64,000 nucleotides of DNA from assembly GCA_963556145.1 (NCBI GenBank), contig OY744470.1:248001-312000 (forward strand), given 5' to 3'. This DNA is from Hygrocybe punicea. Taxonomy: Eukaryota > Basidiomycota > Agaricomycetes > Agaricales > Hygrophoraceae. Below are positions 46,920 to 58,369 of this stretch, in pieces; the first letter of the stretch is position 1, and each line of letters starts with the position of its first letter. The position numbers were made by a program, and so were the translations under genes. The notes below the pieces were generated by a model. That model ran no database searches, was not told the DNA's origin, and was given only the letters and a program-made list of their open reading frames with translations.

Positions 46920-47225
46920 TTATTATTTAGTGTGGTTGGATGGAGCAACAAATTAAATGACATACGAATAGTGCCACCGCAAATCCGTCAGCGCCAGCGT
47001 CCCCCCTGGGGGGAGATATAAAATTTTTTCTGTGCCTATTAAAAATAAGTTTGTAAAATAATTTGGTGAGAAACTTGGAACTCACATATTATGGATCCCC
47101 CTGGGATCCAGTCACAATTCCCCCCTGCCATCAGAGCCCTTGGGTGGGTACCCAAGTGCTGCTGAAACCTAGAAGAAGGTAAGGTTTATTTATTATTCTG
47201 GTTTTTTGTTTGATGCAAAGAAAAC
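46920..47225. other. Short intergenic stretch
   Basis: No gene is seen. GGCAGGGGGGAATTG and CCCCCCTGGGGGGAG-type G/C runs occur near 47000-47130. Confidence 0.4.
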
Positions 47226-47730
47226 TCACATGTCCTCATCCACCAGATCCTCTACCTCCATCCAGAACCAAAACACAAGTACCTGGACATTCTGGTTACA
47301 CAAGTTAGTTATGCAAAATTTCTTAGGTTAGCTAGTGGTTACCTCAATTTTTACTCTCTTGGCTTTCTCAGCCACTCTCATATCAATAATCATAGCTTTG
47401 AAATGTGACAACTCATCCTCCTCCTCTCCACCTCTGACTCTGATGCTGTAAAAATATGATTTATTGAAACTTCAGAGAGATTGTTTGACACTTACCAAGT
47501 GCCTGGTTTGATAAGGACAGCTGCCTGTCCTTCTGGCTTCACTAAAATACTATTCAATCCTCTGATGGGAGTAAATTGATTTGTCTTCACTTACAATTCA
47601 CCCTGCTAACTCTCTTATATCCCTCTTTGTATTTGTTGGAGAGGGTGTCCAAGGCTTGAGGCCACATGCGCGGGGCTTGCGCCACTGGGGCCGGGGTCGA
47701 CTGGGCGCTGCTGAGGGGCGAGAGAGACAT
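47226..47730 (-). CDS. Small four-exon hypothetical protein
   Basis: Reconstructed from splice sites: ATG at 47730 (MSLSPLSSAQSTPAPVAQAP...NKYKEGYKRVSRVN), an intron of about 53 nt, then KPEGQAAVLIKPGTW (about 47530), RGGEEEDELSHFKAMIIDMR and VAEKAKRVKIE (about 47430), and NVQVLVFWFWMEVEDLVDED before TGA at 47226-47228. The product is about 125 residues with a charged middle and an aromatic, acidic C-terminus. No domain is recognised. It lies downstream of the large minus-strand gene in the same orientation. Confidence 0.5.
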
Positions 47731-48024
47731 ATTATTAACTAACTTTGGGTTGAGAGGGTTGTGGTGAGAGTTGGAATTGGGGCATTTGATATCAATCCAT
47801 AGCTCTTTATATAAGTTTAGTATTGTCACATGTTTGGCCATGTATCACACTTTGATGGACTTATTGTTGTCATCTGCCTATTGTCCGGACTTGTCCCGAT
47901 TTGGTAAATTTCCCGATTTGGTAATTGTCCCGATGTGGTGCATGAGATTGTCCTCTGGCCACAGTCTATGCATCCGGGTGGTTTATGCCAATTTCTCTGT
48001 GGTTTTTATAACTTTATGGAATGT

Positions 48025-51000
48025 CTAATAGCCATCATCCACCTCTTCTTCTTCAGGACTAAGTGGCTCATCTTCACTCATATTCTCACTCTCTACCTCA
48101 TCACTCTCACTCTCAACCTTCACCTCCTCTGCCTCCTCCTCCTCCTCCTCCTCCTCCTCCTCCTCCTCCTCCTCCTCCTCACTCTGAATTCGTACTTTTC
48201 TGGGTGGAACCCGGCGATTCTTAGCTTTACCTGTTCGACGTTGTTTCAATTTTCTGGACCAATTGACAGCTCTCTTTGCAACATCCTGAGACACCCCACT
48301 TTGCTTTAGCAAGGTCACTTGGAGTTTTTTCACCGCCGTATGAGTTGGTGCACGTCTGATTGTCGTTTTCTTTCTACCATCTCCAATTTTGGCCAGCTTG
48401 TAGTAGTCTGGATTGGTCAGCATGTGCACTGATTCATGGTGGACTTCCCATATGGCAGTGCGACCTCCACTCTCTGAATGGCTGCTCTGGCTGCTGGGCA
48501 AGCATTGACATTTTGAGAGCAGCAGCTCCAAGGCTGTATGCAACATGTCGACATCCATCGCTGACAGCTGCTTGCAAGCTGTGTGATATTCAGAGATGTA
48601 GCCAGGTGGTTCCGCCAGGATCTTCCAGGTTCCTGTTAGACTCTGAGTTGACTTGGGGAAATAAATCGTCAACCGCTCCTGAAAGCTCTTCACCCGTCTG
48701 CCTGGAATGGATCCTAATAGGCCAGCGTTGCAAGCAATGTACCTTGCAGAGGTGAGCGTCCTGTGCGTCTCCCTTAGAGTCCAGCACTCCAATGCCTCCC
48801 GCAATGACCCAGGTAGGACAGTCTTCGTGCACCATTTCTCATTCAGACTGGCCCAGATATGAGTGGTGAATAGTTTGAACAGTCTCTCAGCGACACCCTC
48901 GATATCTTCCAAGTCAGGTGTCCAGATGAGGGGCCTCATCAATCTCCATGGAGTCTCCTTCAGGCAGTGTTCCACCTCCTTCCACGTGGGAGTCTGTCCA
49001 ATGGGATATCGCTCTTCATCCTCAACCTCGGGGCTCGGAACTCTGATTCGCTTTCTCTTCTGCTTAACACCCAACGTCCGGAGGATATCCATGTCATCTC
49101 GATCCAACACTTCCGGAAGACAATTGTCTTTGGACAGGTCGAGGTTGTGGAGAAACAACATGCCAAAGCGGTCGACAACCTGCCTGTAACGAAGCAAGCC
49201 CAATGTTTCCCGCACACATGAGCTGACCATGCTGGGGCTGAACAACACAGACTGCAGCATGTATGTCAAAAGGCCTGTCATGACCCCATAGTTTCCTGGG
49301 ACAGTCTCGGCCAACAACTGTTGTGTGTTGCGGATCGCAGCCATTCGCTGGGCAAGGAATGTGAACCAGGTATGAGATGGCAGCCATAGGATGGGCTGTG
49401 AAGCTACCATGTCCTCAACCTGAGCCAATGTCAGTGATATGAGGACATCATGAAATGGAAAACCTCACCATGCTATCAGCACCCTCCATGAAAGCTTCCA
49501 AGATCTGGCCTCCCACTCGAAACTCGTCCCTCACACCATAAGACCTTTTGCCTGCATCAGTGGTGTAGATTTGCATGACCTGATCGATTTCAGAGAGAAA
49601 GTTTGGGTCCAGATTGTAAGCTTCCTTCTCACTGAACAAGTCTCTGCCATTGTCCAGCTTGCGGGTCACTTCGTAGGCTTGATTATATGATGAGCGAAAC
49701 ATGATGTGGTTCCTCCGACATCTCACTCCACCCATCTCAGCCTGTAGGCCACCATAGCGGCTCAACGTGTTCAGATGGTGAATGGTCCCCATGGTGTAAC
49801 CTCCAAGTCCATATGAAGCCTCTAAGGAATCCAATTTCCAAAGTCCCACAAGAGGTTCTGGGTTTTTGGCATTGTAGGTGATGCCCAGGTCCATGTAGAG
49901 TTCTCCATGAGACCGATCCAGTGTGTAATCCCAGTCCAGACCAGGAAACTCCATCCAAAAATCCTCAAAACAGGTTTTCAAGCATTCCTGGTTGCCTGTG
50001 GCGATTTCTTTGGTGTAGAGTTTGGAACCTTTAATTTCCAGCACAAAGAAGAATGAGCCAAACATCCCCAAGGCATCTGGCGACTCATCAATCTGCCAGC
50101 AGAGTGAGACATCATGAAAACCAACCATCATTGGGGAATGGCTCACCAGTCTTCTCATGTGTTGAAGCAAAAGTCGGAAAGAGGCCCGTTTGAATGGAAA
50201 CGTTGGAGACTTTCCAGATTCCACCTTGAATTTCCCCTTGGCAGATGCCTTGAACCTCATCTGCTTACTGCTGAGAGCCATGTATGGATAGAACGCATCA
50301 TCCATCGCCAAAAGCATTGCTGGGCTGACCACCTTGTTCCAAAACTGTCCCTGAATATCCCAAGGCACCATGCTCATCCATCGTCCTGTGTATTCATGCC
50401 GATGTGAGATGCGAGGAAATACCAGATACAAGTTCATCAAGCCGGATCCATCTCCCAACTTGCCAAAGGCAACATGTGGCAGCCTGCTGAGGCGGAAAGT
50501 TTTGGTTTCGAATTCCGTTCTTGGGCCCAGAGACTCCTTATCTTCTTGAGACTGAGGCAAGAGTAGTTCCACGTAAACATGGTTGTGCTTGGAAATTGGA
50601 GCCTTGTGACGGATTTGCGGCAAAGTAAAGATGTTGATCGCGTGTTTGAACTCAGGCTCCGTTGTCACCCAAATCAAGCTGTCGATGTCCCAGGACACAA
50701 CAATTTCCTCCGGCTTGACAGCATCTCTCCCCAAGTCCAACCGCACATGTAAGCCCTCTGAAGTTAGACCCGTCAGGAAGACATCCAGGTTCCCTGCATG
50801 CTGAGCCTCCTCAATCATCTCAGCTGCACCCATGATGCAGCTGTCATCACACTCCATATCGTCCTCGTGGTCATTCAGAGGTGGTGTGGCAAGGCCAACA
50901 GGCATCAAATGTTCCTTGACCAGAACAGGAGGGCGATTGAAAAACCGATGAGAATATGATGGCAATAACCGCCAACCATAGTCTTTGTACATGGTCCATG

Positions 51001-52902
51001 GACTTTTGACAATCCGATTTGCAAGGTACACCAAAGACTGCGAGGCAAGCTGAATGATGGTGTCTGGAATGGAATCCAGTGTCTCCAGTGTCGGTCCACC
51101 CTCGTAGTCATCAAATTCATCACTGAATCGTGGCCATAGGTTGCGAAGGCTCTGAAGAGGTGGAAGTTCTGGTGGATTTGCTGGTCGAGGGAACCGTCCT
51201 AATCGAGCAATGGTCCAGTCCTGCACATGTTTTCCCTTGTTTACAACAGCAGGTGGTGGACTCTATGTAATAATACAATTTGTAAGCATTGTCTCACTGC
51301 TGAGGTGGTGGCTACTGACCTTGGAGTTATGACCATCAGATCCACTGTCAGAGTCCTGGGTTTCATTGATGGTCTTCTTTCTCTGGTCTCCTCCTCGCGC
51401 CGACAACCCATGAAGCTGGGGCTTGGCTGGCCAGCTCGCATGGTTCCTGGTTAACAGCTGTCTGCATAGAGCACATCGCTTCATTGCCCTCTGAAGGTTT
51501 TCCACTACCTCCCTCACTCTCCTTCCTGTATGGTTCTCCAGCTCATCCACCACTGCTTCCTCTGGTGCAGGAAAATTGTGATGTGCCGCATCCAAGCCGA
51601 GATAGTCGTGGTAGGCGGCAACTGCATGAACGTGGACTTCATTTGCGATACGAATCCTCATGCTGTGGCAACATGCTAGGTTGGGCTTCTGCCACAGGCC
51701 TTCTTGGGTGCGAAAGCCACGAGTCCAGATCTCTTCAAGCACCTGACCTGTCGTGGGTCCACAGTCACGGCCATTCTGCAACCAGTTCACCTTGGAAACT
51801 GTCATCTCCGTGCACTCCCAACCATGAAGCTTCGCTAGCTTCTCCCAGATCTGTGGCCCACCCCATGCATCCCAGTCTGTGGCAACCAGCTCTGAGCCGT
51901 ATGCCATGTAATTCATCCCCAGAACATGGACCCTTTGCTCTTCTGGTTGCCAGTATACCACACAGTAGTGATTACCTCCTCGGTACTCCCCTTTCTCATT
52001 CAGACTTCGCCCCGTGTTTAACATCCCAACAAGTGGAGCCAGCTCACATGGTTCTTCCAGTGGCAAGTGGTAGGTTTCACGGAATTGCCGAATTTCAACA
52101 TCCGTTATGGTTTCCAGCATCCACCAGTTGAATGAAATGTATCGTCCCACCGGGCATCCGAGCTCAAGCCAAAGGTGAGACAACCAGAAGTCCAGCAGTA
52201 ACCCATCTAGCCATGTGCGATCTTTGAGTGTCGACAACTGAAGCAGAGCTCCACCCCATTTAAGGGGATGTAGCAACTCCAATGCTGAATAATGAACACA
52301 TTGTGATAAGATGATTGAGGTTTTCAGAGTGGATGACTGACCAAGAACTGATGGACCTACAACCTCCTGATCAGGTGGGTCATTCCCTTCTGCAGCTGGT
52401 ACAGCTGGTGCAGGTTCATATGAACTGTTGGACCCAGTCCCATCTTCACTCTCAGGGATTGACTGTGAAGCCTCGTCAGATGAAACATAAATGGGGACAG
52501 GTGGTGTTGACTGCGATGGAACTGCAGGGCGTTGACTAGGGGAGTTGCACCCAGATGCAACAGATACATCTTCTGGTGTTGATGGCTGAAGGTTTCAGTT
52601 TGAGCATGGAAAATCTGAAACAAGATCAAGCTACCAACAGGACTGTCAAACCATCGTGCTTGACCTTCATCTTCACATGTCTATGATAATGAGAAAATGA
52701 GCGAGAGCAATCACCGGACAATTCTGAAACAACACTCCACCGGAAATGTAACCCCTACAAAGGTCGACTGTAAGCTTGCCATGTTCATTTGTAAACTTGC
52801 CAAGTCGGCCTCCAACTCATTTGTTTCGGGCTGGGATTCTTCATCCAGCAACTGTTCAAGGGTTGCAAGACTATTTTGAAGTTCGGTGAGATCTGTTAAC
52901 AT
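48025..52902 (-). CDS. Large (~1,550 aa) protein with a Ulp1/C48-like protease motif
   Basis: Six exons: 52902 to about 52713 (MLTDLTELQNSLATLEQLLD, coiled coil); about 52686-52639; about 52590-52333 (Pro/Ser-rich, disordered); about 52284-51323; about 51266-49478; and about 49420-48025. Exon joins are phase-consistent and no stop interrupts them. Exon 4 contains GGNHYCVVYW...VHVLGMN...WLQNGRDCGPTTGQ. The Q-N-G-x-D-C-G box and upstream His resemble Ulp1/SENP (C48) cysteine proteases, which cleave ubiquitin-like conjugates, but the usual acidic triad residue reads Asn. Exon 5 is a long unrecognised region (QLASQSLVYLANRIVKSPWT; SLIWVTTEPEFKHAINIF). The last exon ends in basic (RKLKQRRTGKAKNRRVPPRK) and Glu-rich tails. 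It diverges from the BAH-PHD gene. The role is not established; comparable C48 proteins occur in some DNA transposons. Confidence 0.7.
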
Positions 52903-53146
52903 GGTACTCGAGCTGTCTGTGGTTTTAATTTGTTGTGTCAATTGTCAATTGGAAGGCTATATATTGGCTGGGCCATGAGGCTCAGGCACCAGATTAGGGC
53001 ATGAGGCTAAGCATGAGATTAGGGCATGAGGCTAGGCACCATCATCACCTGTCCATTCAATTTCATATTTGATCAGACTGGTGCCTGAATTTGATATTGG
53101 TGAAAATCCCCTATAAAAGACCCATCTATCCGGGATATAATTATCA
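52903..53146. promoter_or_regulatory. Shared divergent promoter
   Basis: The 244 bp between two divergent genes hold a TATATATTGG motif (about 52960) facing the minus-strand gene and CCCCTATAAAAGACCC (about 53107-53122), a good TATA box about 27 bp upstream of the plus-strand ATG. Between them is a triplicated GGGC(C)ATGAGGCT(A) motif (52970-53035), a candidate regulator site. Confidence 0.6.
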
Positions 53147-54397
53147 ATGGCCTCCCAAAGCAACCTTGCGGTTTTCCACCAAAGACGTCTGGCTCCTGCT
53201 GGAAAGCCTCCAACACATGCTCAGTATGCTAAGATGAAAACTTGGGCCTCATATCGTGGCAAGTTGAGATTCACATTTATTTGGAAAACCTTACATGACA
53301 ATGTTTCAACCTTAGTTGTAGATGAAGGTGATGAGACAGTGAACTTTGTTCGAAAAGACACGTAAGAACGTCATGCGCAATGGTTATACATTGATCTGAG
53401 CTCATCCTTTCCCCAAGTGTGGCAATCATCCCACCAGAGACAGAGTATGCTACTCTTCCTCCTCGATGGCCGGATGGACATCTTCATCCAGATTGCTATT
53501 GGTATGGGACCATTGAGGATCTCAGAGCCTCACCTGAGGGTGATGATGGTGAACCCCCTGAGCTGTGGGCAAAGGTGTCCTGGTTTTACACCCAACAGCA
53601 CATTCAGGATGTGAAGTTAAGTAAAAGGCTGAAAAGGAAGCTGCTTGCCTTGCTGTAAGATTTATTCATCTGCCATCATAGTCTTGGATTGAATCATCCA
53701 TTCTCTTCAGTCCATTTGAGCAGATGAGCTCTACTGAGCTCATCAAGAGCAATCATGATCAAATCATTCCTGCTCTAAGTATTGAATGTGAGCTTACCTT
53801 GATGGTTGTATTTCTTCACATTGAACACATGGATTATCCTTGCCAGCCCCCATGAAAATTCCTTACTTTGATGACAGGCGATCCAACAGTCGGGAAGTTG
53901 GTGTTGGTGCATGGTTTTGGCGGTTTGAGGTCAACTTCCTAAACAAGAATCTTGAGGTGATGGTGAGTGGCTAAACATGGCAGTGAAAGCTGTTATTAAC
54001 TGAAGGACTTGCTGCTCAGAGGATTCAGAAAGGCTGTTGCAAGAGAGTCTACAGTCCAAGCAAGGATCTCCAACGTTTTTGCGTTTACTGTGAAGAATGG
54101 CTTCATGAGGGATGCCTCACAGGGCCCATTGAAGTGACACTTCGGGAGCTGAATGATTTGGATAAGTTGACACAGAGCGTGCCAATTTTCACGGGTTCAA
54201 ATGGCCAAGGTCGGGATCAGCAGAAGGACTGGCATGTGGCTGGTACTGGACGAAAGATTGAGAAGGCTCGTGACTGGGCTGATAAAGAGGTGGCTCCAAA
54301 TGATTGGAGACAGTTGCTGGGTGCAGAGTTTGTGGATGAGATGATCCAGACACAGTGGGACTGTTATGAATGTCCTACATGTCTTAATCAGATGTGA
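53147..54397 (+). CDS. BAH-PHD chromatin-reader-like protein
   Basis: ATG at 53147. Exons are joined by phase-consistent introns at about 53363-53418, 53656-53708, 53787-53849 and about 53962-54022. Residues read MASQSNLAVFHQRRLAPAGK..., then a BAH-like module (CYWYGTIEDLRASP...ELWAKVSWFYTQQHI) and FEQMSSTELIKSNHDQIIPA. A PHD-like finger follows: CCKRVYSPSKDLQRFCVYCE with EWLHEGCL, and a final pair YECPTC at the C-terminus after an insertion of about 80 residues. BAH and PHD modules bind nucleosomes or histone tails in known proteins. Here that is inferred from motif layout. It is intact as read and shares a promoter with the protease-like gene. Confidence 0.7.
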
Positions 54398-54912
54398 ACT
54401 ATTGCCAGTACACTTGTAATTCATTCATGATCAACACCATTGTGATGAAATTTAGATTTACAAATATCTCATACGGACAATCATGACCAGTGGAGTGGAA
54501 TCAGGCACTGTTGAAGACTCCATGGCCACAAGTACACTTTAGATGGTGACCAGAGTTGAATACATGTATCAATAAAAGAGTCTATAGAGGCACATAAAGT
54601 GCAGAATGACCACAGTACAGTTATGAGAATTGAGGCCAGAAGGAGTCTCATAACCCATATCAGACAAGTAAACATGACCAAACAACTTGATTATGAATCA
54701 TAATTGATGCCATCATCACATGATAATTAGAAGCCAAACTCGGACTAATTTCCCACATTAACACAGATTCCCCCCCAACTTGCATGGACTCTTTCTCCAT
54801 AACCGGTCCGCCGATTTCTTAGAAAATTGGTACAGAGCACCTCAGTAGTGTACCCAATGGATTGCCAACTTAAATCTGCAACAATTTCATGTCCCAGACT
54901 TGTATATATATA
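54398..54912. other. Intergenic stretch
   Basis: No gene is supported. A TATATATATACATAG (54900-54914) precedes the next gene and can act as TATA region or as a splice acceptor for an unseen first exon. Confidence 0.4.
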
Positions 54913-54930
54913 CATAGAAGACCGGTATAA

Positions 54931-57488
54931 TGCTTGCGCATGTATTTGATGGTGGCCATCGTCTCGCTGCCTATCAGATACTGAGGGATCAAGGTCAGTT
55001 GGAGGATGTCTATGTGGTGCTGCATCGTGCTGGTAAGCATGTATTGTTGTATAGTTGGCCATAGCGACTGACTCCATTACAGACAAGTTGCACCAAGATA
55101 TCTTCTCCCTACGTGCATACATGGTGCTCCTGAATTTTGAAAACCCACGCTTGGATGACAATGGAGTGGACAAGTGGAATGGACTTGTCAGTATTGTGGC
55201 CAAGTTACATGATGCTGAAAGATATACATCTGCCACTATTGCCCCGATACACCAACTGGTTAACATGATTTACATGTCAAGTTCCAGTGCCACAGAGCAA
55301 CAAGCCTGGTTGCAGATATTCGAGATGCTCAAACATCCTGTTTTGACATTCTATTGGAACAATCTTTTGATCTCCCCAGCATATCGCTCGGAACTTACCT
55401 TGGACAACATCAAAAGAATGGCAAGTTACGATCCATCTGTATGTCTTCTCACAATAAGTTGCTACTAAATGATACATATTGCTGACGTGTCTGACAGTTT
55501 CTGCAATATGTTTTGAAAGATGTTGCCAGCTTTGCATACGACATCACTTACAAAAATATGGCACATTTCTGTGTGGAGCCCACTGCTCAATGGATGGCAT
55601 GCGATGCAGATGGAAATGGACAAGAATTTATCCACTCTTTTGTTTCTTCAAAGTTGGATGATATCCTTGCATCCATTGCGGTGGAAGTATCAGCCAACCG
55701 AACCTGTTGGTGGCGCCCCCGAAAGAATGCCCCATACATTCCTATAGCCAAGTTTTTACAAATTGCTGGCCAGCCTTGCGACAACTATACAAACCTACTT
55801 TTGGAAGCACCAACCGTTCATTTTGTTTTTCCACAACACGTATGTCACCCATCCTCTTTATGCATGCGATGAGTTCACCGCTGATTGTTATCAACCAGCT
55901 ACTGTTGCCATCATTCCTGAGTCATCCCGACTTTTCCAATAAAATGGAAGGTGTCACATTGATAATGTTACAGGTTGGTTATCTTTTATGACATCTCGGT
56001 CACAGCTGACCATCATATATTCAGGTGGTGGCATTCTTTTATGGATGTTGCACTCTTGTATCACATTTCAAGGATAACGACCGCTCGAATTCCTGGCTTT
56101 TGGGACCAAACAAAAACCTGTATTGTGCTGGTTGGTACAACTACTCTGAAGGCCAAGTTAGACATGCTTTGTATCTGAGCAACACTGGAGTGGATTATGA
56201 AGTTGATCCAGACAAACCGCTTAGCGCAGAAATCAAACGGGACACACATGAAGCATGGGAAGAGGTCAGTATCTAATATTTGCTCAAATAACAATCTCAT
56301 GTTTTCATCTCTCTTTGGCAGTTGGTTTTTTTTATATGGACACACCATGAGGCTCTCACACAAGCGTGGTCTGCCTCGGTCATGACAGATGTCACTGAAG
56401 CGGAAGCAGATCTTGGAACAATACAAATTCTGATCAATGAAATGCAGGGTTTATTGGAAGTTGCTCAATCACCATGGCTTAGTTTGTTTGATATGATTGG
56501 CTTGGAAAGAGGAACAACACTTCTTCCAAATAGAGCTTTCACTCTTCCTCTTCGAAGTAAGCTAATATCTGTCAAGTTTTGTCACTAAAACTGATTTTTA
56601 GCAACAGCATTGGACAGGGATAAGCAAGTGGCAACTCGCAAGTGGATTCACAGTCAGAGTATAGCTTGTGCATCCGTTGTGCACAATGAACCTAATGATG
56701 TGAGAAGCTCGAGGATCTTTGATGTCCTATTTTTGACATCATTGCAGCTCATGCATGAAGTCACAAATCATTCATGTTACCCCAATACTACACAATTGAC
56801 AGGTTGCGCTCAACCTTCACAACGGAGCATTGAATTGATACAGACAATACTGGACATGGCGGGACCAGTGTCAGCAAAATTGGATGCAAAGTATGCCAAT
56901 CTGGATATCAAACCTGCAATGAAAATGGCTGCCTCGTCGACACATGACATACATCAAGATGATGTATTTCTCCAGGATTTTGGTGGAATCATGGACTGGG
57001 TTTCAGTTGGTGAATCAATACAACAGGCCTCAGCTACAGGACAGGACAAGATCATCAACAATGTTGATGGTCAATCATCAACATTACCATCAATGGCAGC
57101 AGGTATTCCCCTGACAACAGATGTTGCAATGGAAGATGAAGAATCGAGCGGTACAGATGGCAATCCGCAAATACGATCCCTACATCAATTGGATTCGTCA
57201 CTCCAACGAAACTTCTGCTCCTTAGCTCGACTCATAATGGCAGATCCAGTGGTGGTGAATATGCTTGGATATGATAAAGGTCTGCAGCAGCTCCACGAGA
57301 TGATACATATTGCTGCAATGCAATGGAGGGAAATCAATTTTGGCAACTCGTCGGATCCCCATCAATGCCTCAGCTTTACTGGAGAGGAAAGATTTCAACA
57401 ATACAACTGGGCCTTGCAACCGCAAGGCATACAGTTGGATGAAGATTATCATCAACAACTTGCAGCATTGTATTCTCTAGATGGCTAG
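54931..57488 (+). CDS. Protein with ParB/Srx-like motif, multi-exon
   Basis: Exons: 54931-55032, 55072-55440, 55500-55839, possibly one near 55855-55950, 56023-56263, 56323-56555 and 56602-57488. The N-terminus reads MLAHVFDGGHRLAAYQILRD. DGGHR followed by LAA is the core of the ParB/sulfiredoxin-like fold (DGxHR), which in ParB binds CTP and in other members acts on DNA or ATP. The preceding strand of that fold is missing here, so an upstream exon joined at 54915 (acceptor ACATAG) is plausible. Downstream parts are unrecognised: NNLLISPAYRSELTLDNIKR, TCWWRPRKNAPYIPIAKFLQ, FIWTHHEALTQAWSASVMTD and a long polar C-terminus. There is no stop in the large exons. It runs tandem to the BAH-PHD gene, about 530 bp apart. 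Confidence 0.6.
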
Positions 57489-58045
57489 GCATTGTGGCAC
57501 TGATATTATTTGCATTTGCATTCTTGGTTTTAAAAGAACATGTCTTATGTGGTTAAATGGCTTTATCTGTGAATATTTCAAGTTGAAAAAAAAAAAAAGT
57601 CTTATGTTGTGAACAGATGTTATCTGAGAGCATTGGGATTATTTGAATGGTTAGTGGTCAATGAGAAAGTGGTAGACTGGATTTATAGAATAGCAAAAGT
57701 TGCAAAAAAGTGAGAGAGATGTTATAAGTGGTATAACCTGAATCTGAATCTGTAATTCTCATAGGAGAAAAGTCCAAGATACAGATTGATAAAAATTATT
57801 AGAGTTGTATATATTTTATTTCTTAGAGGTTTTTACATATCAGTTTTGTACTGCAAGTAAATTAGTCACTGAAGCTTGTCATTTTGTGAATCACAGGATT
57901 TCAATAATTAAATGTTAGTACTGGTAATAAAACTGACACCTAGGAATTTAGTAGTAGAAAACACATCTGGGAGTCAGAAATTTAGATGGTTATAAAGTTA
58001 CAAAAAAATTGACATGAGTGAGAGACCAGAAAAATTTAGTAAAAA
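57489..58045. other. AT-rich intergenic stretch
   Basis: No gene is seen. It contains an A12 run near 57587 and many short A/T tracts, and is the probable 3' region of the ParB-like gene. Confidence 0.4.
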
Positions 58046-58049
58046 TGAG

Positions 58050-58269
58050 AGGGTATAGCCAAGCAATCAGAATAACCATTCCCGAGGGAGACATCCAAAG
58101 GCTGAAGCCGGTAGTCCTTGGACTCCTTAAATATCAGCTTGCTGTCTCAGGGGCAGATACATAAATCCCTTGGGACCGAAAGTACCTGGCACAGTCTCGA
58201 ACTCGGGAGAGAGTCACGTGACGGCCTCAATGCACTCCGTAGAGTGTTTAACCACTAAGCTATGTTGCC
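58050..58269 (-). mobile_element. tRNA-derived SINE
   Basis: On the minus strand the 5' end reads GGCAACATAGCTTAGTGGTT, with an RNA polymerase III A box (TAGCTTAGTGG), and about 45 nt later GAGTTCGAGAC, a B box. GGCA(A)CA can pair with TGTGCC after the B box, giving a degenerate tRNA-like head of about 85 nt. It is followed by an unrelated body of about 130 nt ending near 58050. The extra length between boxes suggests an origin from a tRNA with a long variable arm. The strand and boxes are visible; copy number elsewhere is unknown. Confidence 0.6.
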
Positions 58270-58369
58270 AATAAAATAGATGCCAACATAACATGTTTAT
58301 AGTGCTAACAATATAAATTGTAACAGAGTAGATAGCTGACTACAGAGTGCTTCTACGTGTAGTCATTCG

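Noticed and set aside
54745..55266. Minus-strand 173-residue frame
   Set aside because: It is the shadow of the first exons of the ParB-like gene, which have proper splice sites and continue into long coding exons.
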